The translations under genes and the position numbers were made by a program. DNA of 36,887 nt from Natronolimnohabitans sp. A-GB9 (GTDB lineage: Archaea > Halobacteriota > Halobacteria > Halobacteriales > Natrialbaceae), in the NCBI RefSeq assembly GCF_030848565.1, contig NZ_JAVDDV010000027.1, positions 1 through 36,887 of the forward strand, read 5' to 3'. Within the stretch, counting starts at the first letter, position 1. The number at the start of each line of letters is the position of its first letter. Positions 1 through 11,073 of the stretch are shown one piece after another. Under the pieces are notes generated by a model that saw only the letters and a program-made list of their open reading frames with translations, was not told where the DNA came from and ran no database searches.

Positions 1-1
1 T

Positions 2-367
2 CCAAACGCCACCGTCCGCGGGGCGACCGTGATCGGAGAAAATGCGACGATCGGGGACAGTGTCGAAGTGAAAAATAGCGTCATCTCTCGAGGGTCGGCG
101 ATCGATCATCGCTCGTCAGTCAGAGACAGCGTCCTCGGTCGGAACGTCGAGTTCAGGGACGAAACGAGCGTCGCGAACTGTCGCGAAGACGAAGCCGACG
201 TCTCGTTTACCGTCAAGGGCGAACGCGTCTCGACTGGTCGACGCGAGTTCGGCGTCGTCGCGGGCGACGGAGCCGAGACAGAGGCCGGCGCGAACCTACC
301 GCCAGGACTGAAATTGACGGCCGGTGAGACGGCTCAGTCCAGCGAAGTCGTCAAACGGGATCAATAA
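2..367 (+). CDS. Sugar-1-phosphate nucleotidyltransferase, C-terminal part (partial at left edge)
   Basis: The reading frame is open from the first bases of the window, so only the last 121 residues are seen and the true start lies outside. The visible part begins with imperfect hexapeptide repeats (NATVRG, ATVIGE, NATIGD, SVEVKN, SVISRG) typical of a left-handed beta-helix, followed by a tail containing GVVAGDGAETEAGANLPPG. This is the usual C-terminal half of archaeal GlmU-like nucleotidyltransferases, whose N-terminal Rossmann domain would make an NDP-sugar such as UDP-GlcNAc. It converges with glmS, which makes the glucosamine-6-phosphate that feeds such an enzyme; this supports a role in amino-sugar activation but does not prove the substrate. 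It could instead be a mannose- or glucose-1-phosphate enzyme. The family is fairly certain, the exact activity is not. Confidence 0.75.
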   Translation, partial: PNATVRGATVIGENATIGDSVEVKNSVISRGSAIDHRSSVRDSVLGRNVEFRDETSVANCREDEADVSFTVKGERVSTGRREFGVVAGDGAETEAGANLPPGLKLTAGETAQSSEVVKRDQ

Positions 368-702
368 CGGCCACGTTCGATCTGTACGATCGGACCGACA
401 CGCGTCGGTTCGGTAACAAACCGTCGTTCTCAAGTACGAGCTTTATACCACGGCGAATCGCTAGACCGACTGGAGGGAGTCGATCAAATCCGATACGATC
501 GCGGCAGTACCCTCCAGAACGGCTCCGACACGTCGAGTGCGGGTCGTGGGAATCACCCGACGATGCCGTCTGGATCCGGGACTATGGGGGTGGTCTCGGC
601 TCCGACGGCGTCGTCGACTCGTACTCAACGGTCGCATCGGCCGATTCGTGTTCTCAGATGGTCAAATGCTACAGTAAGCGGAAAGACAACGGAGAGCGAG
701 AG
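368..702. other. Intergenic gap between convergent genes
   Basis: This is the 335-bp space between the 3' ends of the nucleotidyltransferase gene and glmS. A TATA-like string, GCTTTATACC, lies near position 442 on the + strand, but no convincing gene follows it: the only + strand frame there runs on into glmS as a shadow. No strong hairpin terminator and no RNA gene were found. Confidence 0.4.
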
Positions 703-2517
<1,815 letters not shown>

Positions 2518-3427
2518 GGCTCGATCACCCACCGTCGAATCGTTTGGGGACGGTCAGTTTCGGATACGATGCGTCGGTCGTCGAACGCGGACTCACACCA
2601 ACAGGGTATCGAACGGTCGGCGGAGAGTCGACCGTCGAGAGCTGCTCGGCCGTAGTGACTGTCCGGGACGGCAAACGGTGTGCGGACATGATAGAGACCT
2701 GCCCACCAGCGTCCATTACTATAGACGGACTATGGAGCAGTAGTTATCGGGTAATAGACCGTCTGTGGCCGCTCTAGCCGGATGTTCCGTCCGATGATAA
2801 TCATAGCTTCAAAACCAATTACCAGATGTTTATACAATTAACCGATGGGAGAGAACGATAGTTCGTTCAAAACCCTTCGATAACCAGAGTATGTAAAGCA
2901 AACAGCGGACCAGATATTCGTATGTTCACTGGAACAGAGAGTATGGACAGTCAAACAGTCGGTCCGAATAGAGACTCGTGTTCCACGTGAACAATCAGCA
3001 ATATATAACGTCCAATACAGCATCGAACAAGAAAGGTACGTCGTCGAAATCGACGGTTTCGAGCGGAATCGGGGGCTCGGATGTTCGCCGATACTGATTG
3101 TAAACGCGTGCCCACTCGCATCACCGCATTCGAATTCGAACTGAACGAATATCCGCATTCATTGCATCGAATCGGACATTTTATTACCCCACCGCTCCCT
3201 TTTCGACAGTGATCACGCTGTTCCGAGCAGATAGTCGCAAAAAGCTGCACCGTTTGCCGGAGCTGGTGTCGATACCGCATCGACACCGGCTGATACTACC
3301 GGATAGAACGATCGGGAGAGTTCGCCGCTCCAGATCGGCGGGTTCTCTTCGGTGACTGCTGTGTGGCAGTCCGAGCGTTGTCCAGCAGTATAAACGACCG
3401 ACAGAGAACCGGGATCGAATCAGATCG
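2518..3427. other. Long intergenic stretch with an AT-rich core and a possible gene relic
   Basis: About 910 bp lie between the divergent starts of glmS and the antiporter. From about 2790 to 3190 the base composition is clearly lower in GC than the flanks. Within it a + strand frame from 2884 to 3144 stays open for 86 codons and encodes protein-like text (for example RYVVEIDGFERN) but has no ATG or GTG start and a stop directly before it. Minus-strand open frames over the same bases look like its shadows. It may be a decayed gene or chance. No transposase motif, tRNA or clear terminator was recognised. Confidence 0.35.
3388..3395 (+). promoter_or_regulatory. TATA box of the antiporter gene
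   Basis: GTATAAAC sits about 33-40 bp before the antiporter ATG at 3428. At the usual archaeal spacing of some 25 bp transcription would start near 3415, giving a leader of about a dozen bases. Inferred from spacing and sequence only. Confidence 0.5.
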
Positions 3428-5488
3428 ATGATCACACCACTCGTCGTCACTGGCCCCGACGTCCCCCTCGAGCAGCCGGTACTCGTGTTCGCGCTAGCGA
3501 TGGTGATCTTCCTGGTCGGACCGCTGCTGGTCAAACGTCTCGGCCAACCGGGCATCGTCGGAATCGTCGTCTTCGGCGCGCTCATCGGTCCGGGCGCACT
3601 CGAGGTCGTCGAACACTCGGATGCGATCGAACTGCTCGGTGAGGTCGGACTGATCTATCTGCTGTTTACCGTCGGCCTCGAACTCGACATTCAGGGGTTC
3701 CGGGAGGCCCCCGAGAACGCGGCCCTGTTCGGACTGGCGAGTTTCTTCATCCCGTTTCTGCTTGGAACCGCCGCGACGCATTCGGTTCTGGGACTCGATA
3801 TCTGGGCTGCGCTGTTGCTCTCGGCAGTGTTTGCTTCCCACACGCTGTTGGCGTATCCGATCGTCAACCGGCTCGGTGTGACGAAAAACCGTGCAGTAAC
3901 GGCCGTCTTCGGCGGGATTCTCTTTACCGACACGCTCGCGTTAGTCGTGTTAGCGATCGTCACCGGCGCCGTCGAGGGCGAACTCACCGGCTGGCTGTTC
4001 GCTCAGGTCTTCGGTGCGCTCGTCGTCCTGTTCGGGGTCGCCTGGTTCGTCATCCCGCCGGCCTCACGGTGGTTCTTCCAGAGTTTCAGCGAGGAGAGCT
4101 ACTTCGAGTTTCTGTTCGTGATGGTCGCTATCTTCGCCGCCGCCAGCCTCGCAGAACTCCTCGGTCTGGACCCGATTCTGGGTGCGTTCGTCGCCGGACT
4201 GGCGTTGAATCAGTTGATCCCCGCGGGTGGGACCCTCATGAACCGGGTCGAATTCGTCGGGAACGCCTTCTTCATCCCCTTCTTCCTGTTACACGTCGGG
4301 ATGCTCGTCGATCCAAGCGTCATCTTCGACGGCCCCGAAACGCTGCAGGTCGCCGCGCTCATCGTCGGCGTCATGGTCGTCACGAAAGCCGGTGCGGCCT
4401 GGCTCGTCGCCGAGATCCAAGACTACACGCCAAACGAGCGCAACGTCATCTTCGGCCTCTCGATCGGCCAGGCCGCGGCCGCGCTCGCGATCACCCTCGT
4501 CGGGTTCGAGGCAGGTCTGTTCGGGGCCGAGATCCTCAATGCCGTCGTCCTCATGTTGCTCGTGACCGCACTGGCGAGTCCGTGGGTCACCGAACGGGCG
4601 GCGACGGAACTCGCCCTCGAGCGCGACGTCGGCGAGGGCGAGACGGGCGCGAAAGATCCGACCGTCCTGTTGCCGCTCTCACACAACGCCGAACGCCAGC
4701 AGCGACTGCTGGAACTCTCGTTTCTCATCAAAGGCGGTCAGGGAACGAACCCGGTACATCTGATGCGGGTCGTCCAACCCGACAGCAGCGGCTCGACCGA
4801 AGCCAACGTCGCCGAAGTCAACGACGACCTCGAGGCGTTAGCCGCCGAAGGGAGCGCGGCCGAGATACCCATCGAGACCGAAACCCGGGTCAACCACAAC
4901 GTCGCCTCCGGCATCGTCCAGGGCAGCGTCGAGGTCGAGGCCGACAAGATCCTCATGGGGTGGGATGCGGGCTCGACGTTCCGTCACCGGATCTTCGGGA
5001 GCATCATCGATCAGGTCCTCGAACGGACCACGCGTCCCGTCCTCGTCTCCCGGCTGGGTCACCCCATCAACACGACGAGACGGATCTTCGTCGTCGTCCC
5101 GATCGGGGTCGACCACCACGAAGGGTTCTACGAGGCCGTCCACACCGTCAAGCGAATCGCCGCGAGCCTGGGCGCGGAGTTGAACGTCATCGTCGTCGAG
5201 GGATCGGCCCACCAGTTCGAGCAACTGTTCGGCCTCGTCGAGGAAGACGCAAGCGCCGAGTTCGACGACCTCGACGACTGGGGACGACTGCTCCCGACCC
5301 TCGAGCGCGAGACCGACGACGACGACCTGATCGTCGCCATCTCGCCGCGTCGTGGCGACGTCGGCTGGCACGACGAACTCGAGGACCTCCCCAGGCGCCT
5401 GTCCGAACTGCCGCCGGAGTCGTTCATCACGATTCACCCGCGCCAGGGCGAACCCGAGTACGACCGACAGTATCTCCGACTGGAGTGA
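3428..5488 (+). CDS. CPA2-family cation/proton antiporter with cytosolic USP-like tail
   Basis: A 686-aa membrane protein likely to exchange Na+ or K+ for H+ across the cell membrane. Residues 1 to about 395 hold roughly a dozen hydrophobic helices with the Na+/H+ exchanger signatures KRLGQPGIVGIVVFGALIGPG (first helices), GLDPILGAFVAGLALNQ (discontinuous core helix) and FFLLHVGMLVD. Residues from about 400 to the end are soluble and look like two weak universal-stress-protein-like repeats (ILMGWDAGSTFRHR in the first, VVPIGVDHHEGFYEAV in the second), a layout common in haloarchaeal antiporters and thought to sense nucleotides or pH. There is no TrkA-N domain, so it is not a classic KefB/KefC. 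It stands alone with its own TATA box. The family is well supported; ion preference cannot be read from sequence. Confidence 0.9.
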   Translation: MITPLVVTGPDVPLEQPVLVFALAMVIFLVGPLLVKRLGQPGIVGIVVFGALIGPGALEVVEHSDAIELLGEVGLIYLLFTVGLELDIQGFREAPENAALFGLASFFIPFLLGTAATHSVLGLDIWAALLLSAVFASHTLLAYPIVNRLGVTKNRAVTAVFGGILFTDTLALVVLAIVTGAVEGELTGWLFAQVFGALVVLFGVAWFVIPPASRWFFQSFSEESYFEFLFVMVAIFAAASLAELLGLDPILGAFVAGLALNQLIPAGGTLMNRVEFVGNAFFIPFFLLHVGMLVDPSVIFDGPETLQVAALIVGVMVVTKAGAAWLVAEIQDYTPNERNVIFGLSIGQAAAALAITLVGFEAGLFGAEILNAVVLMLLVTALASPWVTERAATELALERDVGEGETGAKDPTVLLPLSHNAERQQRLLELSFLIKGGQGTNPVHLMRVVQPDSSGSTEANVAEVNDDLEALAAEGSAAEIPIETETRVNHNVASGIVQGSVEVEADKILMGWDAGSTFRHRIFGSIIDQVLERTTRPVLVSRLGHPINTTRRIFVVVPIGVDHHEGFYEAVHTVKRIAASLGAELNVIVVEGSAHQFEQLFGLVEEDASAEFDDLDDWGRLLPTLERETDDDDLIVAISPRRGDVGWHDELEDLPRRLSELPPESFITIHPRQGEPEYDRQYLRLE

Positions 5489-5704
5489 GGCTGTCGCTGG
5501 TGGACAGCCGTCTATACGGGACGGCGGCCGATCGATCGCCACCCGAACACACCGCGGTTCCGGTCGAAACCGCAACCCGAAAGCGACGTGGAGGGGATCC
5601 GGAAACGACGTCCGATCGGCAGTGACGCCTCGACGGGCCGAAATTTGGGGTCAATACACAGAGCTGAATCGAACCGGCACACCTTTGACAGTGGCTACTC
5701 AACT

Positions 5705-5893
5705 ATGAGTATGGGTTTTGGTAGCTACGACGAATCCGAGCAGCAGCAACAGACGGCCGACGACGAGGAGGACGTAGAGGCCGTCAACGTCCACGAGAAC
5801 GACCACGACGGGCAGCTCTCCTTCGAATCCAACGCGTCCACCGACGAACTCGTCTCGCAGCTGGGCGCGATGAAAGACGACGACGAGGAGTAA
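5705..5893 (+). CDS. Small acidic haloarchaeal protein (DUF5786-like)
   Basis: A 62-aa protein starting MSMGFGSYDESEQQQQ and rich in Asp and Glu (about a third of residues). The open frame extends further upstream, but the product there is Arg-rich and unlike coding sequence, so the ATG at 5705 was chosen. It resembles short conserved haloarchaeal proteins of unknown function, sometimes labelled DUF5786; I recall the GSYDESE start from that family but cannot confirm it here. There are no cysteines, membrane segments or signal peptide. It is monocistronic, 216 bp after the antiporter and convergent with the HTH gene that follows. Function unknown. Confidence 0.75.
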   Translation: MSMGFGSYDESEQQQQTADDEEDVEAVNVHENDHDGQLSFESNASTDELVSQLGAMKDDDEE

Positions 5894-6073
5894 CCGCTGG
5901 GTCACCGGCCGTCGAGACACGGGCACCGACGACGGCCGACCCGTCCGGATTCCGCGACCGATTTTCACTTTTCTCGCGTATGGCGACGACGACAGCGAAA
6001 TAGCGACGGCTGTCCGACGACAGCGGCGTCAAAAACGAACCTGACAGCGATCCAAACCGGCGTGCTCAGCCGA

Positions 6074-6787
6074 TCAAGACAGCTTCGACGCACAGAGCTC
6101 GCCGATCGCGCGACGGAGCCGCTGTGAGACCGCCGACTTCGAGACGCCGAGTCGGTCGGCCAGTTCGTCCTGTGAAATCCCTCTCGGAACGTCGAAGTAA
6201 CCCTCCTCGTGGGCGACGGCGAGCAGTTCCTGCTGTTTCTCGGTCAGGGCGACGACGCAGTCGTCCTCGTCGTCGGAGAGTCGCAGTCGATCGACCGTGA
6301 CCGAAATATCTCGCTCGCGACAGTAGTCGTTGAACTCGACGAGATCGTCACGGCTCGGAAACTGCAACTGGAGCTGCCAGCCGGTACGGGTACTCGAGAG
6401 GTCCAGCAGACGCCCGCCAGCTTCCGCCGTAGCTGAGATAAAGGTCACCGCGCAATCCGTGAGTTCGACCCGGTAGACGCGCCGGTCGGCGTACCGGTCC
6501 GTAAGAACCGGATCAGTGATCGTCGGGTCGATCTCGAGGGCGGTCTCGAAGCTCTCGAAGGAGTCAGCGTAGACGCTACAGAAAACGAGCGTCCGACCGG
6601 TTCCGACCGTTGTCCAGTACTCGGGTTCGACGGTGACGTCGGGGACACGTCGCAGCGTCGGACGCAGGAACAGCGACGCGTGATCGAGCCGAAGCTGGGT
6701 GACGATGCCGCCGTCGGCCTGCGATCGGATCCCGGTGCGCTCACCTTCGTAGTCGGAGATTTCGATACTCACAGGTCGACCCCCCAT
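6074..6787 (-). CDS. Bat-like helix-turn-helix transcription regulator
   Basis: A 237-aa regulator of the bacterio-opsin-activator (HTH_10) type. Residues from about 15 to 165 form the mixed sensor-like region often seen before this HTH, with no recognisable PAS or GAF domain. The C-terminal 65 residues carry LTEKQQELLAVAHEEGYFDVPRG followed by DELADRLGVSKSAVSQRLRRA, the classic HTH_10 layout in which a first helix pair precedes the recognition helix. It binds DNA in the cytosol; target genes are unknown. The first ATG (6787) is used; a GTG five codons inside is an alternative start. Next to it on the same strand, 217 bp upstream, is a much larger regulator of the same class, so the two may be a regulatory pair, each with its own promoter. 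Confidence 0.88.
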   Translation of the reverse strand: MGGRPVSIEISDYEGERTGIRSQADGGIVTQLRLDHASLFLRPTLRRVPDVTVEPEYWTTVGTGRTLVFCSVYADSFESFETALEIDPTITDPVLTDRYADRRVYRVELTDCAVTFISATAEAGGRLLDLSSTRTGWQLQLQFPSRDDLVEFNDYCRERDISVTVDRLRLSDDEDDCVVALTEKQQELLAVAHEEGYFDVPRGISQDELADRLGVSKSAVSQRLRRAIGELCASKLS

Positions 6788-7004
6788 CCGAGCGGATACC
6801 GGTCGTAACTCCTCGTTACCGCGAACTCGCTCATCGAATACTGAATTCGACCGCGACTACATGGTGGTAGCAGCTATACAGAAAAACGAGTGGTCGTACG
6901 AGCGCTATATCTATTCATGCATTCTCCTTCGAGAGTGTTCGACTCGGGAAGAAACACCCGGTTACCAGCCGGCCGAGAGAGACGAGTGGGGTGGTAAGGA
7001 GAGA

Positions 7005-10000
7005 CTACTCCGCTGTTTCGGGACTGTTCGCGTTTCGCTCGTCGAACAGCAACGCGTAGACCTTCTGTTGGGCGAGCCGGAGGTGTCGACTGAACGTCGG
7101 CTGAGAGACGCCAAGCGAGTCGGCGACTTCCTCGCCGGTGCTCTCACGGGGCCACTCGAAGAAGCCGCTGTAGTAGGCCGTCTCGAGGGTCCGAAGCTGG
7201 CGCTCGGAGAGTTGACTCCGAAGTTCGGCGTCGAAGGCGCGTGCGGGCTGGACCGATCGATCGCGCTCGCGACGGGCAAGGAGACTCGCGTCTGCCTGTC
7301 GTCGTTCGATCGCGCGCACGAACGATCGAACGTCGACCGTACTCGAGAGATCGACGACGAGCCGGGTTCGGTCGTCGCTCGGCAACACGGACCGTAGCAT
7401 GCCGCCGTGGTCGGCCAGTGACGTCGCGATAGTCGACTCCTCGACGACGAACTCGATCATCGATGCAGTGCCGCGGTCAGCGACGAGACGGGCCGACTCG
7501 AGTTCGGAAACGGAGTCGACGGCCGATCGAATTACGTCGTCGTCGACGTCCGCGACGGTACAGAACACCGTCGACCCGCCCGACGATCGGGGGACGACCG
7601 CCGCCACGTCGAGTTGACGGTCGAGTTCGTGGACGATCGCCGATAGCGGGTCGTCATCGTCGCGGAGTTCGATCTCGAGTTCGGTGACCGAGTCGGACAG
7701 CAGCGCGCGTTTCCGTTCGAGATTGGCGATCGCGTGGCCGGCGACGGTCGCGAGATGGAGACAGGCCCGACGCGTCTCGTCGTCGAACGTCGACGGCCGA
7801 TCCGCATACAGCGTGAGCGTGCCGTAGCAGAACTCGCCGACGGCAATCGGAAGCGCCACGACCGACCGGAAGCCCCGTTCGCGGGCTCGGCGGCGCCACT
7901 CAGTGTCACCCTCCACGGACGTCTCACGCTCGAGATCGTCGACGACGACCGGTTCGAGCGTCGCGGCCGCTTGTGCCGTCGGATGTGTCGCGTCGTCGAT
8001 TCGTTCGATCGGAATCGAGATCGACTCGAGATAGTCGCCGTTGGAACCAGCCCAGGCGTCGGCCGTGATCCGATCGGAGCCGGACGTGACGTCGCCGGTC
8101 CAGGCCAGTTCGATCGTCCCGACGGATTCCTCGAGCGGCATGTCGACGAGGTCCATACAGAGTCGCCGTTCGATCTCCGTGCGGCTCTCAGCGTCGAGCA
8201 TCGCCCGCTCGGTCTCACGGAGTCGCGTACACCGATCGACGACCGTCTCGAGGCGTTGAAGAGCCGATCGACACTCCCGAACCGCCACAGTCTGCTCGAG
8301 ACCCTCGAGTGCGGTCGCGGCCGCCCCCGTGGCGGCTTCGACAGGAAGTCGATCCCGCTCTCCGAAGGCCAGTGGCTCCGTACTGGTCGCGATCACCAGC
8401 CCGTGATCGGCAGCCGGAACGGCGAGGACGCGCTCGGCTCGCACGCCCAGCCGATCGAGGACGGACTCGAGGTCGGCCCGATCGAGGGCAACGCCGGAGC
8501 CGACGGTGTCGGTCTCGACGTGCTCGAACAGCGTCGTCTCGTCGCGTTCGATCGCGGGTAGCTCGACCGAGTCGGTCGCTGTCGTCGTTTCGACGGCCGC
8601 CGGCTGCAACGCGTCGCCCTCGGGCCGGTACCAGGCCGCGAGATCGGCGTCGGTACAGGAAAGCGTCGCGTCGACGACGGCCCGACGAACGGGAGCCGCC
8701 GACTCCGCCGCCTGGATCTCCGCGATTGCCCCCTCGAGCGTCGAGAGGGCAGCAGCCGCCGATCGGCTCCGATCGCGGACGACACAGAGCGTTTGCGTCG
8801 CCGACAGGGGCGTCACGAAGACGTCGACTCGCTGCTCGGTTCCGGCGAGCGTTCCCGTAACTGGTTCCATCCACCGGACGATCGGCGATGCCGCCCGCTC
8901 GCGGATCGCAGCCGCGAGATCGTCGTCGAAGACGACGTCTAGCTCCCGGCCGACGATCGGCTCCGTCTCCGCCAGCTCGTACACGGCTGGATTTGCGAAC
9001 CGAACCGTCGATTCCTCGAGAACGACGACCCCGTCGGCGAGCGCGTCGACGACGTCCTCGAGGAGGTCGAACCGCTCCCGATCGACGGCGGCGTCGGTTT
9101 CGGAGACCTCACGTGCGGTCACCGTGAGGCCGTCCTCGCTCGGATGGACCGAGACGACGAACCGGTCCTCGAGCGACGGGGGTGACGTCTCGAACTCGAC
9201 GAGCCGGTCGGTCGTCTTCGCCTCGCGGAACCGTTCTGCAAACCGGCCGCGGACGGCGTCGTCGAGGAGTTCCCAGACGACGGTCCCGGGAGACGGCTCG
9301 TCGTCGAACAGTCGGCTCGCCGCCTCGTTGGCGTAGCGAAGCTCCCACTGTGGGCCGAGTTCGAACAGCGGTCGGGAGAGCCGATCGACCGCGTTCCGGG
9401 CGAGCGAGTCGGACTCGGTCGCCACGTCCGTAAGTGTGAGGACGATCCCCTCGACGACCGGATCGGCGAGACGGTTCGCGACGGTCAGTTCGTAGGCTCG
9501 CCAGCTGCCGTCGGCGTGACCCAGCCGCAGGGTCTGCCGTTCGGTCGCGCCGAGTGGGGCCGTCGAGACGTCCTCGAGCGTCTCGCCGATCGTCTCGCGA
9601 TCGTCCGGATGGACGAGCCGCGCAAGCGGCGTTCCCTCCAGTTCGGCCGGCGTATACCCCATCCGCGATTCGACGGCCGGGCTGGCGTACTCGAGGCGCC
9701 CGTTCGCGTCGGTCACCCAGACGAGGGCATCGGATCGTTCGAGGATCGACCGACTACGACGGTCCGACGTGTGTTCCTGGCGATATCGCTCGGCCGTGTT
9801 TCTGACTCGCGTCGCGACGAGGACGTTCGGCATCTCGGGGTCGACGACATCGGCGGCACCTGCCTCGAGGGCAGCGGTGATCGTCTGCTCGTCGGTCGTG
9901 GAGTCGATGACGGCGACGGCCGGGACCGTCTCGTCACGGTCGTGTAACTGCTCGAGTGTCGTCCGATCGCCGGTCTCGGAGTCGAACGGAGCGACGATAC

Positions 10001-10208
10001 AGTGAACGTCGAGTTGTGCAAGTCGGTCGAGAGCCGTCGAGAGCGACCGTTCCCGCAACAGCGACACTGACTCGAGTCGCGATGAGAGTGCATCCATCGC
10101 GGCGTCGGACGACGGCTCGTCGCCGACCACGAGCACACGCAGCACGTCGCCCGTGGCGGTCGCAGTCCCGTCGCTCACCGGCCGACCACCGCCGTTCGGG
10201 ACGGCCAC
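7005..10208 (-). CDS. Large PAS/GAF sensor with Bat-type HTH (bacterio-opsin activator-like)
   Basis: A 1067-aa cytosolic sensor-regulator. In order it shows a receiver-like N-terminus (about 20-140, beginning VLRVLVVGDEPSSDAAM), a PAS domain (about 155-270, with GRLEYASPAVESRMGY and HPDDRE), two more PAS-like segments (WELRYANEAASRLF; STVRFANPAVYELAE), two GAF-like regions (about 520-830), a Bat-type domain and a C-terminal HTH_10 (LSERQLRTLETAYYSGFFEWPRE, then EEVADSLGVSQPTFSRHLR). It thus joins signal input directly to DNA binding without a kinase. The receiver-like segment lacks the usual phosphoacceptor: where families read SD it has AP (CIVAPFDSE), so phosphorylation is unlikely. The start is the first ATG; a GTG 11 codons inside is possible. 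No membrane segment. Ligands and targets are unknown. Confidence 0.9.
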   Translation of the reverse strand: MAVPNGGGRPVSDGTATATGDVLRVLVVGDEPSSDAAMDALSSRLESVSLLRERSLSTALDRLAQLDVHCIVAPFDSETGDRTTLEQLHDRDETVPAVAVIDSTTDEQTITAALEAGAADVVDPEMPNVLVATRVRNTAERYRQEHTSDRRSRSILERSDALVWVTDANGRLEYASPAVESRMGYTPAELEGTPLARLVHPDDRETIGETLEDVSTAPLGATERQTLRLGHADGSWRAYELTVANRLADPVVEGIVLTLTDVATESDSLARNAVDRLSRPLFELGPQWELRYANEAASRLFDDEPSPGTVVWELLDDAVRGRFAERFREAKTTDRLVEFETSPPSLEDRFVVSVHPSEDGLTVTAREVSETDAAVDRERFDLLEDVVDALADGVVVLEESTVRFANPAVYELAETEPIVGRELDVVFDDDLAAAIRERAASPIVRWMEPVTGTLAGTEQRVDVFVTPLSATQTLCVVRDRSRSAAAALSTLEGAIAEIQAAESAAPVRRAVVDATLSCTDADLAAWYRPEGDALQPAAVETTTATDSVELPAIERDETTLFEHVETDTVGSGVALDRADLESVLDRLGVRAERVLAVPAADHGLVIATSTEPLAFGERDRLPVEAATGAAATALEGLEQTVAVRECRSALQRLETVVDRCTRLRETERAMLDAESRTEIERRLCMDLVDMPLEESVGTIELAWTGDVTSGSDRITADAWAGSNGDYLESISIPIERIDDATHPTAQAAATLEPVVVDDLERETSVEGDTEWRRRARERGFRSVVALPIAVGEFCYGTLTLYADRPSTFDDETRRACLHLATVAGHAIANLERKRALLSDSVTELEIELRDDDDPLSAIVHELDRQLDVAAVVPRSSGGSTVFCTVADVDDDVIRSAVDSVSELESARLVADRGTASMIEFVVEESTIATSLADHGGMLRSVLPSDDRTRLVVDLSSTVDVRSFVRAIERRQADASLLARRERDRSVQPARAFDAELRSQLSERQLRTLETAYYSGFFEWPRESTGEEVADSLGVSQPTFSRHLRLAQQKVYALLFDERNANSPETAE

Positions 10209-10430
10209 GCGGTCGGATCATAGGACGGCAGCCGTCGGTTCGACCGACCGATCGTCGATCGAGTGTACGACGCCACGAAGTCCACTGCCACGATGAGCCG
10301 CGATTTCACTCCGGACGAGTTAATTATCGATAACGTATCCGCGAGTAGTAGCCGACTAGCGGTTCTCGGAACGGCCAACGAGTCGGTACTCACGCCGACG
10401 CGATGGCGTCACTCGAGTCGCTGAGCCGGG

Positions 10431-10853
10431 TCACGTTCGTTCGCGGACGGTGACGACCGGCACGGGCGCGTTTCGGACGACCTCCTCGGCAACGCTGCCG
10501 ACCACCAGATGATCGAGGCCGGTGCGACCGTGCGTTCCCATGACGATCAGGTCCATCGCGTTGGCCTCGGCGACGTCGACGATCTCTTCCTGGGGGACGC
10601 CGTGGCGGACGGTCCTCGTCGTCTCGACGCCTCGCTGGGACGCCGCCCGTTCGGCCTCCTCGATCGCCTCTTCGGCCTCGCCTTCGGGATCCGATCGCAT
10701 TTCGTCTTGCTTCTCGGAACTGTGGGGGCCTTCCTCGGCGACCGAAAGGACGTGCAGTCGCGCCTCGAGTCGGTCAGCGAGTTCGATCGCGTGCTCGGTC
10801 GCCTGTCGGGCGCCTTCGCTGCCGTCCGTCGCGAGCAAGATATCCTGATACAT
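10431..10853 (-). CDS. Universal stress protein (UspA family)
   Basis: A 140-aa single-domain UspA protein. It starts MYQDILLATDGSEGARQA and ends with the nucleotide-binding loop MGTHGRTGLDHLVVGSVAEEVVRNAPVPVV, the G-x2-G-x9-G-S/T pattern of ATP-binding members. The open frame continues 32 codons upstream, but those residues are unlike the family, so the ATG at 10853 is preferred. Such proteins are small cytosolic stress or energy sensors that dimerise. The gene is divergent from the first glycosyltransferase gene and is not part of an evident operon. Confidence 0.93.
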   Translation of the reverse strand: MYQDILLATDGSEGARQATEHAIELADRLEARLHVLSVAEEGPHSSEKQDEMRSDPEGEAEEAIEEAERAASQRGVETTRTVRHGVPQEEIVDVAEANAMDLIVMGTHGRTGLDHLVVGSVAEEVVRNAPVPVVTVRERT

Positions 10854-11073
10854 TCGTGATCGGACAGTCCACGGACAGCCGGTTACCTCTCGTACTTGCT
10901 GCTGCCGGGACCTGGGACCGACTGCTCCGGAAGAAGACGTCGAGAGCACGGATACGACATCGCGAATACCGGTTAGATAATTTTACAATATGTAGCTGAG
11001 CGTTGAACGCCGGGTTTCGGGATTGCAGGCTGGATAACAAACGGGACTCGGTTCGTCTAGGCTGCCAGTCCAG

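Noticed and set aside
2951-3286. A 111-codon minus-strand frame with several cysteines, resembling a zinc-finger protein
   Set aside because: The cysteines are not in CxxC pairs, the composition is Arg-rich, and the opposite frame is equally open.
4069-5625. A 518-codon Arg-rich frame on the + strand
   Set aside because: It is a frame-shifted shadow of the antiporter gene, with the Arg/Pro-rich composition typical of wrong frames in high-GC haloarchaeal genes.
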